Assembly: GCA_945482615.1 (NCBI GenBank)
Contig: CALYRG010000001.1
Span: 1-64,000 of the forward strand
From: an uncultured Clostridia bacterium
GTDB lineage: Bacteria; Bacillota; Clostridia; Oscillospirales; Oscillospiraceae
Direction of reading: 5' to 3'
Length of the DNA stretch: 64,000 nucleotides
Part shown: positions 1 to 9,731 of the stretch, piece by piece
Position numbering within the stretch: position 1 is the first letter of the stretch
How the letters are laid out: every line of letters begins with the position of its first letter
Notes under the pieces: model-generated
Databases searched by the model: none
Told to the model about the DNA's origin: nothing
What the model saw: only the letters and a program-made list of their open reading frames with translations
Position numbers and translations under genes: made by a program

Positions 1-2
1 CC

Positions 3-368
3 AACTTCAACGGCGAGTGCAGCGAGGTCGGTATGTACCTGTGCATGGCCCGCATTGCCCACCGCGAGGGCTACCCCGAGATCGGCCTGTACTGGGAGAA
101 GGCTGCCTACGAAGAGGCTGAGCACGCTGCCAAGTTCGCCGAGCTGCTGGGCGAGGATCTGGAGCCCAACATGAAGGCCACCACCAAGGACAACCTGGCA
201 TGGCGTGTTGACTGCGAGTTCGGCGCCACCGCCGGCAAGTTCGACCTGGCCAAGTGCGCCAAGAAGAACGGCCTGGATGCCATCCACGACACCGTCCACG
301 AGATGGCCCGTGACGAGGCCCGTCACGGCAAGGCTCTGAAGGGCCTGCTGGAGCGGTACTTCAAGTAA
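3..368 (+). CDS. Rubrerythrin/ferritin-like diiron protein (NADH peroxidase-like), 5' truncated by window edge
   Basis: Open frame from base 3; helical ExxH motifs ([36 protein letters not shown]). Confidence 0.85.
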   Translation, partial: NFNGECSEVGMYLCMARIAHREGYPEIGLYWEKAAYEEAEHAAKFAELLGEDLEPNMKATTKDNLAWRVDCEFGATAGKFDLAKCAKKNGLDAIHDTVHEMARDEARHGKALKGLLERYFK

Positions 369-537
369 GATATTTACCCCTAAGTAACTGCATAATCCTA
401 ACATCTCAGAGGGAATCACACTTGTGGTTCCCTCTTCTTTTTTATTTGGTAGTGTCTGAATGGTGTCCTATTGGAAAAAGAATGGTGTTTTTGACGCAGT
501 TTCGTACCCCTGTTAAGCCCGTGTTTCCCGGGCGGTC

Positions 538-906
538 TTATTCCATGGTTATTTCCGCTGCCGGGGCATTTTTCCGGATGCTCTCTATGCCGCCCAGGGC
601 CCCGGCCTTGGCGGTGTAGGACTTGGACTTGCCGATGGTCTCTCCATTGCGGGCCTTCAGCCGAAAGCGGAACATACCACTTTTGTCCTTATATAACTCG
701 AACCTGGGATTCGGCACAGCCCTGCCGTCCTCCCGGGTCTGATCCGCCACTGCGGCAATGGCGGCGTTTTTGATCACACTGTCGATGCCCTTACGGCAGG
801 CGGCCTCCGTGGTGTAGACCTCCGAGATCAGAAGCGCCTCGCCGTTGGCGGCTTTCAGCTGAAACCGAAAGCCGGATGGAACCGGGCGCACAGAAAATTT
901 ACTCAT
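538..906 (-). CDS. DUF1508/YegP-like protein with two tandem repeats
   Basis: Two similar units: FRFQLKAANGEALLISEVYTT... and FRFRLKARNGETIGKSKSYTA... Confidence 0.8.
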   Translation of the reverse strand: MSKFSVRPVPSGFRFQLKAANGEALLISEVYTTEAACRKGIDSVIKNAAIAAVADQTREDGRAVPNPRFELYKDKSGMFRFRLKARNGETIGKSKSYTAKAGALGGIESIRKNAPAAEITME

Positions 907-918
907 ACGGCAGCTCCT

Positions 919-1647
919 TTACAGGGGATTGTACAGCTCCAGCAGCTCCCGGGTGTGATCCTCCTGGAAGGAACCAACCGTCAGGGTCATGCCGAATTCC
1001 CCCAGGCGGTAGTCAAACACCTGTAGCATATAGTAGGCGACCCCCTGGTATGTGGATTCCGTGCGGAGGGCCGTCCGGCGCTCCCCCAGGAAGGAGATCT
1101 GCACCGCCTCCATGGCAGTCACTATTATGCCGGCCTTGGCGTAGCTTTCCACCAGGGCATCCTTCTGCTCCAGGTTCGACCGGATGAGGTCTTCGTCAGA
1201 CATGAGGGCATAGGCAAGCCGTTCCTTTCCGCTGAGCTTGGTGAAGATCACATTGGTGGTGGTCAGCGCCTGCCCATTCTGGGCCTGCATATCATAGATC
1301 TGGGTGCCGTCCTGGATGGCGCTGCCAACAGCAGTACCGTCCAGCGCGTCCCGCACCTCCCGGGAGAGCTCCTGCAGCTCCTGTGCGGTGGCCCAGCTCC
1401 AGCCATCTCCCAGACGGCAGCCAATCCCGGCATAGGTATTGGTGTACACTCCGTCCTCCACCCGGCCCAGAACCATGGGGTGTTCCCCCTCCGGTTCCGG
1501 GGAGGGCGCCGGTTCGGTGGTCTGCGGCGCAGTCTCCTGAATTGCCGGAACGGCGGCGGGCTCTGTATGCGCTGTTCCGGCTGCACGCTCTGCGCACCCA
1601 GCCAGCAGCACAGCCAGGACCAAAACCCAAAAAGCAGATCGTTTCAT
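919..1647 (-). CDS. Putative lipoprotein
   Basis: Signal peptide with lipobox LLAGC; no recognised domain. Confidence 0.65.
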   Translation of the reverse strand: MKRSAFWVLVLAVLLAGCAERAAGTAHTEPAAVPAIQETAPQTTEPAPSPEPEGEHPMVLGRVEDGVYTNTYAGIGCRLGDGWSWATAQELQELSREVRDALDGTAVGSAIQDGTQIYDMQAQNGQALTTTNVIFTKLSGKERLAYALMSDEDLIRSNLEQKDALVESYAKAGIIVTAMEAVQISFLGERRTALRTESTYQGVAYYMLQVFDYRLGEFGMTLTVGSFQEDHTRELLELYNPL

Positions 1648-1762
1648 GGCACTCCCTCTTTCGCAGTCGGATGGAATCCGTTTCCTTCATCCTATCACAA
1701 ACTGCGTCAAAGTCAAGGGCACGGAGGGAGCCGTCTGCCGCCGGGAGGAAATATTCAGGCGG

Positions 1763-2173
1763 TCACAACACTCTGACGGAGCGGAGCAGCCGCAGCTCCA
1801 CCAGCGTGCCGTCCTCAAAGAGGATGGCACGTTCCACATCGTCCAGATTTCGCACCACGCCGGTCTTGCGAAGGTAGGTGCCGCCGGACTTGAACATATC
1901 CTTTTCAAAGTAGGTCACTGTCACCTCCGGGCGTTCCCTCAGCCGGGAGCGAATATCCCGGAGGGCGGCATCCAGAACTGCCTTTTCATCCTCCTCCAGG
2001 AATACAAATTCCTCCGTCCGCCGCTCCTCCTCCCGGACGGCATCCTCGTAGCCCACCAGAGCGGCAAAGGGGGCGAACTGAGCCGCCCTGTCCGCCAGGG
2101 GCATGGGCAGATGCCGGTCCGATCCGGGCCGGGGCAGACCAATGATATCATCGTAGCGGTGGGATCTGTCCAT
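1763..2173 (-). CDS. YolD-like protein
   Basis: Sequence PLADRAAQFAPFAALVGYEDAVREEERRTE and position directly downstream of a Y-family polymerase. Confidence 0.65.
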   Translation of the reverse strand: MDRSHRYDDIIGLPRPGSDRHLPMPLADRAAQFAPFAALVGYEDAVREEERRTEEFVFLEEDEKAVLDAALRDIRSRLRERPEVTVTYFEKDMFKSGGTYLRKTGVVRNLDDVERAILFEDGTLVELRLLRSVRVL

Positions 2174-2183
2174 ACTGCCTCCT

Positions 2184-3662
2184 TCACGCCTTGTGACCGC
2201 CGATCTGTCCGTTGCGGCTGATGGTGGTGCCCTCCTCCCGGAGGTTCATGCCCTTGATGACGGCATTCCTGCCGAACTTCTTCTGAATGGCGAGAATGGT
2301 CTGCTGCTTGCGCATCTGGCGCTCCTCGTCCTCCGGTTCCTCCCGGGGCGTGTCAAACAGATTCATCTGCACCGGCCCTTCCTCCCTGGCCTCCTGGGCG
2401 GGGATCAGATGATTGGCGCTGATGGTTACCCGGCGGATGAGAAGATTTTTGTCCACCGTGCGCCCATAGATTTCCATGACGGCCCGGGTGATGCGCCGGG
2501 ACGAGGCTGTAAACCCATTCAGAGGCTCGCTGCCGTTGGCATATTTGGGGACAGTTCGCCCGTAGCGATCCATGACCAGCTCTCCCCGGTAGTCTTCTGC
2601 CGCCTCCCGGTCATAGCCCACCATCAGCACCACCTGATCCGTCACCATGCCCTTCCGGGCCAGATCCAGGGCCAGCTGATCCGCCATTTCCCGGACGATC
2701 AGACTCCCCTCGTCATAGGTATAGGGCCGCTGCAGAACCTGACCGGAGCTGACGCTGTTGCTGCGGGGGCGGTAGGCCTTGATGTCTCGCATGGTGCAGG
2801 GCTCGATGCCCCAGGCGTGGTCGATGAGAAGCTCCGCGTTGACGCCGAAGAGCCTGTACAGCAGCTCCTCATTGTAGTAATCCTGCGCCCCGCCCAGGGA
2901 GCACCGGGCGATATCCCCCATGGTAAAGAGCCGGTGCTTTTCCAGCTTCCGGGCATACCCCGGCCCCACACGCCAGAAGTCCGTCAGCGGGCGGTGATCC
3001 CACAGCTGCTCCCGGTAGCTGCGCTCCGTCAGCTCGGCGATCCGCACGCCGTCCTCATCCGGCGGAATATGCTTGGCCACAATGTCCATAGCCACCTTGC
3101 ACAGATACAGGTTGCTGCCGATTCCGGCGGTAGCGGTAATGCCGGTGCGCTGCAGCACATTCCGGATCATGGTCATCACCAGCTCCCGGGGGGTCTGACC
3201 GTAGAGCTTCAGATAGGCCGTCAGATCCATGAACACCTCGTCGATGGAGTAGACGTGGATGTCCTCCGGAGCGATATATTGAAGATAGATGCCGTAAATT
3301 TTGGTGCTGGCCTCCACATAGTAGCGCATCCGGGGCGGGGCCACGATGTAGGACACTGCCAGCTTTGGATTGGATGCCAGCTCCTGAGCATCCCAGGACT
3401 CCCCCTCAAAGTCAGCGCCCTGGAGCCTGCCCTTCCGGATGGCGTTGGCCTGCCGTACCTTCTCCACCACCTCAAAGAGTCTGGCCCGGCCGGGAATGCC
3501 CAGGGCTTTCAGGGAGGGAGACACCGCAAGGCAGATGGTTTTCTCCGTCCGGCTCTCATCCGCCACCACCAGATTAGTGCGCAGAGGGTCCAGCATCCGG
3601 GCGGCGCACTCCACCGAGGCATAGAAGGATTTTAAGTCAATGGCTGCGTAGACCCTGTCCAT
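2184..3662 (-). CDS. Y-family DNA polymerase (DinB/UmuC/UvrX-like)
   Basis: MDRVYAAIDLKSFYASVEC and VYSIDEVFMDLT motifs; start at 3662 preferred over 3809. Confidence 0.9.
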   Translation of the reverse strand: MDRVYAAIDLKSFYASVECAARMLDPLRTNLVVADESRTEKTICLAVSPSLKALGIPGRARLFEVVEKVRQANAIRKGRLQGADFEGESWDAQELASNPKLAVSYIVAPPRMRYYVEASTKIYGIYLQYIAPEDIHVYSIDEVFMDLTAYLKLYGQTPRELVMTMIRNVLQRTGITATAGIGSNLYLCKVAMDIVAKHIPPDEDGVRIAELTERSYREQLWDHRPLTDFWRVGPGYARKLEKHRLFTMGDIARCSLGGAQDYYNEELLYRLFGVNAELLIDHAWGIEPCTMRDIKAYRPRSNSVSSGQVLQRPYTYDEGSLIVREMADQLALDLARKGMVTDQVVLMVGYDREAAEDYRGELVMDRYGRTVPKYANGSEPLNGFTASSRRITRAVMEIYGRTVDKNLLIRRVTISANHLIPAQEAREEGPVQMNLFDTPREEPEDEERQMRKQQTILAIQKKFGRNAVIKGMNLREEGTTISRNGQIGGHKA

Positions 3663-3859
3663 ACCCCACCTCCGCTTTCCCTGGATAGACCCAGTATACC
3701 ACAATGGCGTCCAAAAATCTATTGGCAAAATAAACATATGTTTGATTTTGTCAATGCTCTCAAAGCATTCCTTGGCATCCATAATAAGTATTTGCAATTT
3801 TCCATGCATTTGTGTATAATGTAGGCCGTAGAATCGGGAAAAGCACAGAAAGGGGTCCT

Positions 3860-4528
3860 ATGATGGAGCATGTAATGGGAGTCGTTACCGACTCATTCTT
3901 CAAAATTCTCATACCGGGCATCACCATGACCATCCCCCTGACGGCGATTTCCTTTGCTCTGGCCATGGTCATCGCCGTGACCGTGGCTCTGGTGCAGTAC
4001 GCCAGGGTGCCGGTGCTGACGCCTCTGGCCCGGTTCTATATCTGGATCATCCGGGGAACCCCGCTGCTGGTTCAGCTGTTCGTGGTGTTCTACGGTCTGC
4101 CCAACCTGGGCATCCGCCTGGAGCCCTTTCCGGCGGCAGTGATGGTCTTCTCCATCAACGAGGGGGCCTACTGTGCCGAGACGGTGCGCTCCGCCCTGGA
4201 ATCCGTGCCTGTGGGTCAGCTGGAAGCGGGCTTCTGCGCCGGACTGAGCTACCTGCAGACCGTGCGGCGGATCATCCTTCCCCAGGCCCTGCGGACGGCC
4301 TTCCCGCCCCTGTCCAACTCCCTCATTGCCATGATGAAGGATACGTCTCTGGCTGCCAACATCACCGTCACCGAGATGTTTATGGCCACCCAGCGGCTGG
4401 CTGCCCGCAATTTTGAGTATCTGACGCTGTATCTGGAGGTGGCGTTCATCTACCTGATGTTCTCCACCGTTCTGACCCGGCTGCAAAGCTGGGGGGAAAA
4501 GCGGCTGAAGGCCGGTTTGGGGGAGTAA
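3860..4528 (+). CDS. Amino-acid ABC transporter permease
   Basis: WIIRGTPLLVQLFVVFYGLPNLGI and EAGFCAGLSYLQTVRRIILPQALR signatures. Confidence 0.92.
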   Translation: MMEHVMGVVTDSFFKILIPGITMTIPLTAISFALAMVIAVTVALVQYARVPVLTPLARFYIWIIRGTPLLVQLFVVFYGLPNLGIRLEPFPAAVMVFSINEGAYCAETVRSALESVPVGQLEAGFCAGLSYLQTVRRIILPQALRTAFPPLSNSLIAMMKDTSLAANITVTEMFMATQRLAARNFEYLTLYLEVAFIYLMFSTVLTRLQSWGEKRLKAGLGE

Positions 4529-4531
4529 CGA

Positions 4532-5278
4532 ATGCTGGAAATTCAGAATCTGACCAAGACCTTTGGTACACTCACGGTGCTGGACGGTGTGTCCCTGGCG
4601 GTAGAGCAGGGGGACGTGGTGGCCATTCTGGGCCCCAGCGGCTCCGGCAAGACCACGATGCTGCGATGCCTGAACTTTCTGGAAACCGCCGACAGCGGGG
4701 TCCTTACTTTTGACGGGGAAGCCTTTGATATGCGCACCATCTCCCGGCGGGACATAGCCCGGCTGCGGAAAAAGACTGCCTTCGTCTTCCAGAACTACAA
4801 CCTGTTCCGGAACAAAACCGCCCTGGAAAACGTCACCGAGGGTCTGATTATCGGACGGCACATGCCAAAGGTCCAGGCCATAGACATCGCCAAAAAGGCC
4901 CTGACCAAGGTGGGCCTTGCCGACCGGATGGACCACTACCCAGTGCAGCTTTCCGGCGGACAGCAGCAGCGGGTAGGCATTGCCCGGGCCATTGCCACCA
5001 ACCCCGAAATCATCTACTTTGACGAGCCCACCTCCGCTCTGGACCCGGAGCTGATCGGAGAGGTGCTGGCCGTCATGCGGCAGCTGGCGGAGGAGGGGAT
5101 GACGATGCTGGTGGTCACCCACGAGCTCAACTTCGCCAAAAACGTATCCAGCAAGGTGCTGTTTATGGAGGATGGAAGCATTCTGGAAGAAGCCTCCTCT
5201 CACGATTTCTTTGCCGCTCCCAGAGAGGGTCGGGTCAGAGAATTTCTGCGCTCCATCAGCACCGACCATATCTATTGA
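4532..5278 (+). CDS. Amino-acid ABC transporter ATP-binding protein
   Basis: Walker A GPSGSGKTT, signature LSGGQQQRVGIARAI, Walker B IIYFDEPTSALD. Confidence 0.95.
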   Translation: MLEIQNLTKTFGTLTVLDGVSLAVEQGDVVAILGPSGSGKTTMLRCLNFLETADSGVLTFDGEAFDMRTISRRDIARLRKKTAFVFQNYNLFRNKTALENVTEGLIIGRHMPKVQAIDIAKKALTKVGLADRMDHYPVQLSGGQQQRVGIARAIATNPEIIYFDEPTSALDPELIGEVLAVMRQLAEEGMTMLVVTHELNFAKNVSSKVLFMEDGSILEEASSHDFFAAPREGRVREFLRSISTDHIY

Positions 5279-5292
5279 GGAGAACCAACACC

Positions 5293-5985
5293 ATGATTCG
5301 CAAAATTATCCATATCGACGAAGACGCATGCAATGGCTGCGGCCTGTGCGCCACCGCCTGTCACGAAGGCGCCATTGAGATCCGGGAGGGCAAAGCCGTC
5401 CTCATCCGGGAGGACTACTGCGACGGTCTGGGAGACTGCCTCCCCGCCTGTCCCATGAACGCCATCTCCTTCCGGGAGCGGGAGGCCAGGGCCTATGACG
5501 CAGAGGCTGTCAAGCAGCACATGGCGGCGAAAAAAGCCGCGGCCTCCGTCCCTTCCGGCTGCCCCGGGATGCGGGCCAGAACCATGACTGCCGCCGCCCC
5601 TGTATCGGGTCAGTCCCGGCCCAGCCAGCTGCGCCAGTGGCCCACCCAGATCAAGCTCATGCCCCCCAAGGCTCCCTACTTTGACGGAGCCCGACTGCTG
5701 GTGGCTGCTGACTGCACCGCCTTTGCCTATGCCGCCATCCACGAGGACTTCATGCAGGGCCATGTGACCATCCAGGGCTGTCCCAAGCTGGACAACGTGG
5801 ACTACGCGGAAAAGCTGGGCCAGATTCTCAGCCTCAACGACATCCGGTCGCTTCACGTCCTGCGCATGGAGGTGCCCTGCTGCGGCGGTCTGGAAATGGC
5901 CGTAAAGCGGGCAGTGAAGCAGTGCGGCAAGGACATCCTGGTTCGCGTCACCATTATTTCTGTGGAGGGTAAAATCATCCGATGA
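5293..5985 (+). CDS. 4Fe-4S ferredoxin-type protein
   Basis: CNGCGLCATAC and CLPAC cluster motifs. Confidence 0.85.
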   Translation: MIRKIIHIDEDACNGCGLCATACHEGAIEIREGKAVLIREDYCDGLGDCLPACPMNAISFREREARAYDAEAVKQHMAAKKAAASVPSGCPGMRARTMTAAAPVSGQSRPSQLRQWPTQIKLMPPKAPYFDGARLLVAADCTAFAYAAIHEDFMQGHVTIQGCPKLDNVDYAEKLGQILSLNDIRSLHVLRMEVPCCGGLEMAVKRAVKQCGKDILVRVTIISVEGKIIR

Positions 5986-6407
5986 AGGACAAGCTGCTGG
6001 GCGCTCTGGTGGGCCTGGCCCGGGCCATGGACGAAAGCAATATGGGCGCTGCGCCTCTTGCCGCTATGGTCCAGGGTCTTACGGCCCTGGACAGCGGCAC
6101 CGGACTGGAAGAAGCTCTGGATACCCTCCGCCGTGCCAAGCACGCCGCCGTCCCGGACTGCGCCGTGTGCCAAAATCCCTGCGGCAGGACGGCGGATTTG
6201 GACGTTCAGGAGCTGGAAAGCCTGCCCCCGGAGCTTCGGGACGCAAAGCAGGCCCTGCTGTCTGCCGCCATCCGCTACGCCCGGCAGTGTGAACACCCTT
6301 CCCTGCCCCTGCTGACCCAGGCGCTGTTCGCCGTGGGGTACGCATGGTTTACCCAAGAGGAAATAGAAGAGCAAATCAAGATCATAGAAAAGGAGATCGT
6401 ATCATGA
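5982..6407 (+). CDS. Small Cys-containing helical protein (possibly Hcp-associated)
   Basis: Start overlaps ferredoxin stop; CAVCQNPCGRT motif. Confidence 0.5.
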   Translation: MKDKLLGALVGLARAMDESNMGAAPLAAMVQGLTALDSGTGLEEALDTLRRAKHAAVPDCAVCQNPCGRTADLDVQELESLPPELRDAKQALLSAAIRYARQCEHPSLPLLTQALFAVGYAWFTQEEIEEQIKIIEKEIVS

Positions 6408-7198
6408 AAAAGAGAATTGCACTTGCCCTGGCTCTTTGCCTCGTCCTGGCACTGACGGCCTGCGGCAAGGAAGCCCCCAAGGATCAGGATCTGCTGGCTC
6501 AGATCCAGGCCAAGGGGGAAATCACCATTGCCACCGAAGGCACCTGGGCGCCCTGGACCTTCCACGATGAAAGCGGCGCCCTGGTGGGCTTTGACGTGGA
6601 GGTTGCCACGGCCGTTGCCCAAAAGCTGGGGGTCAAGCCCGTGTTCATTGAGGGTGAGTGGGACGGACTGCTGGCTGGCCTGGAGGTCGGCCGCTATGAC
6701 ATGATGGCCAACGGCGTGGACATCACCACCGAGCGGCAGGGCAAGTATGACTTCTCCATCCCCTACGCCTACAACCGCACTGCCGTTATCGTCCGCGAGG
6801 ATGATGAGCGCATCCACACGCTGGAGGATCTGGCCGGCATGACCACCGCCAACACCATTTCCAGCACCTACGCCCAGCTGGCGGAGCAGTACGGCGCCAC
6901 CGTCACCGCCGTGGACGATCTGAACCAGACCATGGAGCTGCTGCTGGCAGGCCGGATCGATGCCACCCTGAACTCCGAGGTCACCTTCTACGACTACCTC
7001 CGGGCCCGCCCCGACGCGAAGGTTCGGCTGGCCGTTCTGACCGAGGAGGCCACTCAGGTAGCCATCCCCCTGTACAAGGGAGAACGCACCGCCACCCTCC
7101 GCGCCGCCATTGACCAGGCGCTGGAGGAGCTCCGGGCCGACGGCACCCTCACGGCCCTGTCCGAAAAATACTTCGGAAGCGACATCACGCAGCCGTAA
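6404..7198 (+). CDS. Amino-acid ABC transporter substrate-binding lipoprotein
   Basis: Lipobox LALTACG; GEITIATEGTWAPWTFHDESGALVGFDVEVA. Confidence 0.92.
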   Translation: MKKRIALALALCLVLALTACGKEAPKDQDLLAQIQAKGEITIATEGTWAPWTFHDESGALVGFDVEVATAVAQKLGVKPVFIEGEWDGLLAGLEVGRYDMMANGVDITTERQGKYDFSIPYAYNRTAVIVREDDERIHTLEDLAGMTTANTISSTYAQLAEQYGATVTAVDDLNQTMELLLAGRIDATLNSEVTFYDYLRARPDAKVRLAVLTEEATQVAIPLYKGERTATLRAAIDQALEELRADGTLTALSEKYFGSDITQP

Positions 7199-7205
7199 AA
7201 AATCA

Positions 7206-7225
7206 GCGGCCCCTTCCGGGGCCGC
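7206..7225. terminator. Bidirectional hairpin terminator
   Basis: GCGGCCCC-TTCC-GGGGCCGC between convergent genes. Confidence 0.7.
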
Positions 7226-7234
7226 TTCGTGCGG

Positions 7235-7537
7235 TTACAGGAGTTTTTCAATCTCCGCCTTGGGGCGGTAGCCAACGGCCCGGGCCACGGTCTGGCCGTT
7301 TTTGAGCACCACCAGGGTGGGAATGCTGGACACGCCGAACTGCATGGCAAGCTCCATCTCCTCGTCCACATTGACCTTGCCTACAGCCACGTCGGTACGC
7401 TCCCGGGCGATTTCCTCCACAATGGGGCCCACCATCCGGCAGGGGCCGCACCAGCTTGCCCAGAAGTCCAGCAGGACAGGCTTCTCAGACTGGGTAAACG
7501 CTTTGAAATTCTCTTTGGTAACGGTTGTAACGGACAT
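7235..7537 (-). CDS. trxA: Thioredoxin
   Basis: FWASWCGPCRMVGPIVEE active site. Confidence 0.95.
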   Translation of the reverse strand: MSVTTVTKENFKAFTQSEKPVLLDFWASWCGPCRMVGPIVEEIARERTDVAVGKVNVDEEMELAMQFGVSSIPTLVVLKNGQTVARAVGYRPKAEIEKLL

Positions 7538-7626
7538 ACGCTGTCCCTCCTTCGCATGGTTTTACGCAAATAGTATATCCTAAAACACGCCCTTATTCAA
7601 CACCAAAATGAAAGGAACCCAACAAT

Positions 7627-7968
7627 ATGCAATCCTGTAACGGAAGCTGCGGCGGCTGCTCCGGCTGCAGCAAAGCCTTGGAGCTGACAAAGCCTGAGCT
7701 GGACTTTCTTGCCTCCCTGGGAGAAATCCCCTTTCAGCCTCTGGTCCGGCTGCCTGGGGAGGACAGACCCATCTATCCCGGCCGGGGAGAGGAGACCACC
7801 CGGGTCCTCCTGCTTCTGGAGCGGAAGGGTCTGGTGTCCCTGGACTATGACAAGCCTCTGGCGGGCTTCCCCTATCCGGACTATCCCATCCGGGGCAGCG
7901 TTGCCCTGACCCTGCGGGGCCAGCAGGTTCTGGAGCTGATGGACTATCAGGGCATTCAAGACAGTTGA
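7627..7968 (+). CDS. Hypothetical protein with Cys-rich N-terminus
   Basis: CNGSCGGCSGCSK start; winged-helix-like remainder; isolated ORF with plausible start. Confidence 0.55.
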   Translation: MQSCNGSCGGCSGCSKALELTKPELDFLASLGEIPFQPLVRLPGEDRPIYPGRGEETTRVLLLLERKGLVSLDYDKPLAGFPYPDYPIRGSVALTLRGQQVLELMDYQGIQDS

Positions 7969-8016
7969 TTTTGCTCCCATCTGCTGATATAATACGGGGA
8001 ATACTCTCTATAGAAA

Positions 8017-8739
8017 GTGAATGACAATCCTATGAACATGCGCGAATACCGGCTGGGGGTCAGCCACGGCCTGCCGGTAGGAATGGGCTACTTCTCTGTC
8101 AGCTTTGGCTTTGGTGCCATGGCTGTCAGCCAGGGTCTGAAGGTGTGGGAGGCAACGCTGATCTCCCTGACCAATCTGACCAGCGCCGGTCAGTTTGCGG
8201 GGCTGACCGTCATCGTGGCGGGAGCCACCATTCTGGAAATGATCCTCACCCAGCTGATTATCAACAGCCGCTACGCCCTGATGAGTCTTGCACTGAGCCA
8301 GCGGATGGGGCAAAGAATCGGGGTATTCCCCCGAATCCTGATTGCCTTTTTCAACACCGATGAGATCTTTGCCCTGGCCATGGCCCGGCACGAGCCCCTG
8401 ACTGTCCCCTACCTTCTGGGGCTGGGTACCCTGCCCATCCTGGGCTGGACAGGCGGTACGCTATGCGGAGCCCTGGCCGGAAGCGTACTTCCGGTGTCCA
8501 TCCGGAATGCCCTGGGGGTCATGCTCTACGGCATGTTCATCGCCATCGTGGTGCCTCCGGCAAAGCGGGAGCGGGAGATTCTGGCAGCGGTGGGGCTGGC
8601 GCTGGTGTGCAGCAGCCTGTTTGCCTGGCTCCCGGTTCTGCAGAAGGTGTCCGCCGGCATTTCCATCGTGCTGTGCACCCTGGTTTCCGCCTGCATCTGC
8701 GCGGCGGTGTTTCCGGTGAAGGAGGAGGCTGCGGTATGA
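8017..8739 (+). CDS. azlC: AzlC family branched-chain amino acid exporter subunit
   Basis: GLPVGMGYFSVSFGFGAMAV and multiple TM segments; followed by AzlD. Confidence 0.88.
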   Translation: MNDNPMNMREYRLGVSHGLPVGMGYFSVSFGFGAMAVSQGLKVWEATLISLTNLTSAGQFAGLTVIVAGATILEMILTQLIINSRYALMSLALSQRMGQRIGVFPRILIAFFNTDEIFALAMARHEPLTVPYLLGLGTLPILGWTGGTLCGALAGSVLPVSIRNALGVMLYGMFIAIVVPPAKREREILAAVGLALVCSSLFAWLPVLQKVSAGISIVLCTLVSACICAAVFPVKEEAAV

Positions 8740-9053
8740 ACATCCTGCTCTACATTCTGGCCATGGCTCTGACCACTTATCTGATCCGGGTGCTGCCCCT
8801 GACCATCTTCCGCAAGCCCATCCGCAGCCGCTATCTGCGCTCGGTGCTCTATTATGTGCCCTACACCTGTCTGACTGCCATGACTTTTCCCGCAATTCTG
8901 AGCAGCACCACATCCCTGGTCAGCGGCGCGGCTGCCCTGGCTGTGGCCGTGTTCCTGGCCTACCGGGGAAAGAGTCTGATTGTGGTGGCTCTCAGCAGCA
9001 GCGCGGCGGTTCTTGCTGCAGAAGCGGTCATGCGGCTGGCAGGACTTCTATAA
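8736..9053 (+). CDS. azlD: AzlD domain protein
   Basis: Start overlaps azlC stop; TYLIRVLPLTIFRKPI...FLRSVLYYVPYTCLTAMTFPAI-type sequence. Confidence 0.88.
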   Translation: MNILLYILAMALTTYLIRVLPLTIFRKPIRSRYLRSVLYYVPYTCLTAMTFPAILSSTTSLVSGAAALAVAVFLAYRGKSLIVVALSSSAAVLAAEAVMRLAGLL

Positions 9054-9161
9054 TCGGAAAATTTGGAATTGTCTTCCTGCTATTGTAAATAAAATGTATA
9101 CTTTCTCCCCATTTTCTTGACGAAATGGGAAGTGTCTGTTATAATTCGGAGGTTCTTGTAC

Positions 9162-9731
9162 ATGACGATCGGAGAATTGCTGCTGCTCGCTGTCGGCCTG
9201 AGCATGGACGCCTTTGCCGTGTCCGTCTGCAAGGGCCTTGCCACGCCCCATTCCTCCGCAAAGGCCAGTGCCCTGTGCGGTGTCTGGTTCGGCGGCTTTC
9301 AGGGTCTGATGCCCCTGATCGGATTTTTTCTGGGCTCCCTGTTTGCCGAGGCCATTTCCAGCGTGGATCACTGGGTCGCTTGTGGCCTGCTCGCCATCAT
9401 TGGTCTGAACATGCTCAAGGAAGCCCGGGAATGCAGCGACTGTCAGGAATCCGATGGGGATCTGTCGGTGAAGACCATGTTCATTCTGGCGGTAGCCACT
9501 TCCATTGACGCTCTGGCCGTGGGCATTTCCCTGGCCATGGCAGGGAACGTGAGCATCCTGATGGCCGTGATCCTCATTGGCTGCTGCACCTGCATCCTGT
9601 CCGCCATCGGCGTGCAGGTAGGCAGTGCCTTTGGCAACCGGTTTGAGAAAAAGGCGCAGATTGCCGGAGGCATCATCCTCATCCTTCTGGGTATTAAAAT
9701 TCTGCTGGAGCACCTGGGGGTACTGGCATGA
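9162..9731 (+). CDS. mntP: Manganese efflux pump MntP family
   Basis: GLSMDAFAVSVCKGLA and ATSIDALAVGISLAM repeats. Confidence 0.92.
   Translation: MTIGELLLLAVGLSMDAFAVSVCKGLATPHSSAKASALCGVWFGGFQGLMPLIGFFLGSLFAEAISSVDHWVACGLLAIIGLNMLKEARECSDCQESDGDLSVKTMFILAVATSIDALAVGISLAMAGNVSILMAVILIGCCTCILSAIGVQVGSAFGNRFEKKAQIAGGIILILLGIKILLEHLGVLA

Noticed and set aside
2193-3635. 480-aa plus-strand ORF
   Set aside because: Antisense to the Y-family polymerase, which has clear catalytic motifs.
1763-3662. Prophage remnant based on the UvrX/YolD-like pair
   Set aside because: This pair also occurs as a chromosomal module, and no other phage genes are nearby.
9054-9161. yybP-ykoY (Mn) riboswitch upstream of mntP
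   Set aside because: The leader is short and I could not recognise the conserved motif pairings; a covariance-model search would be needed.
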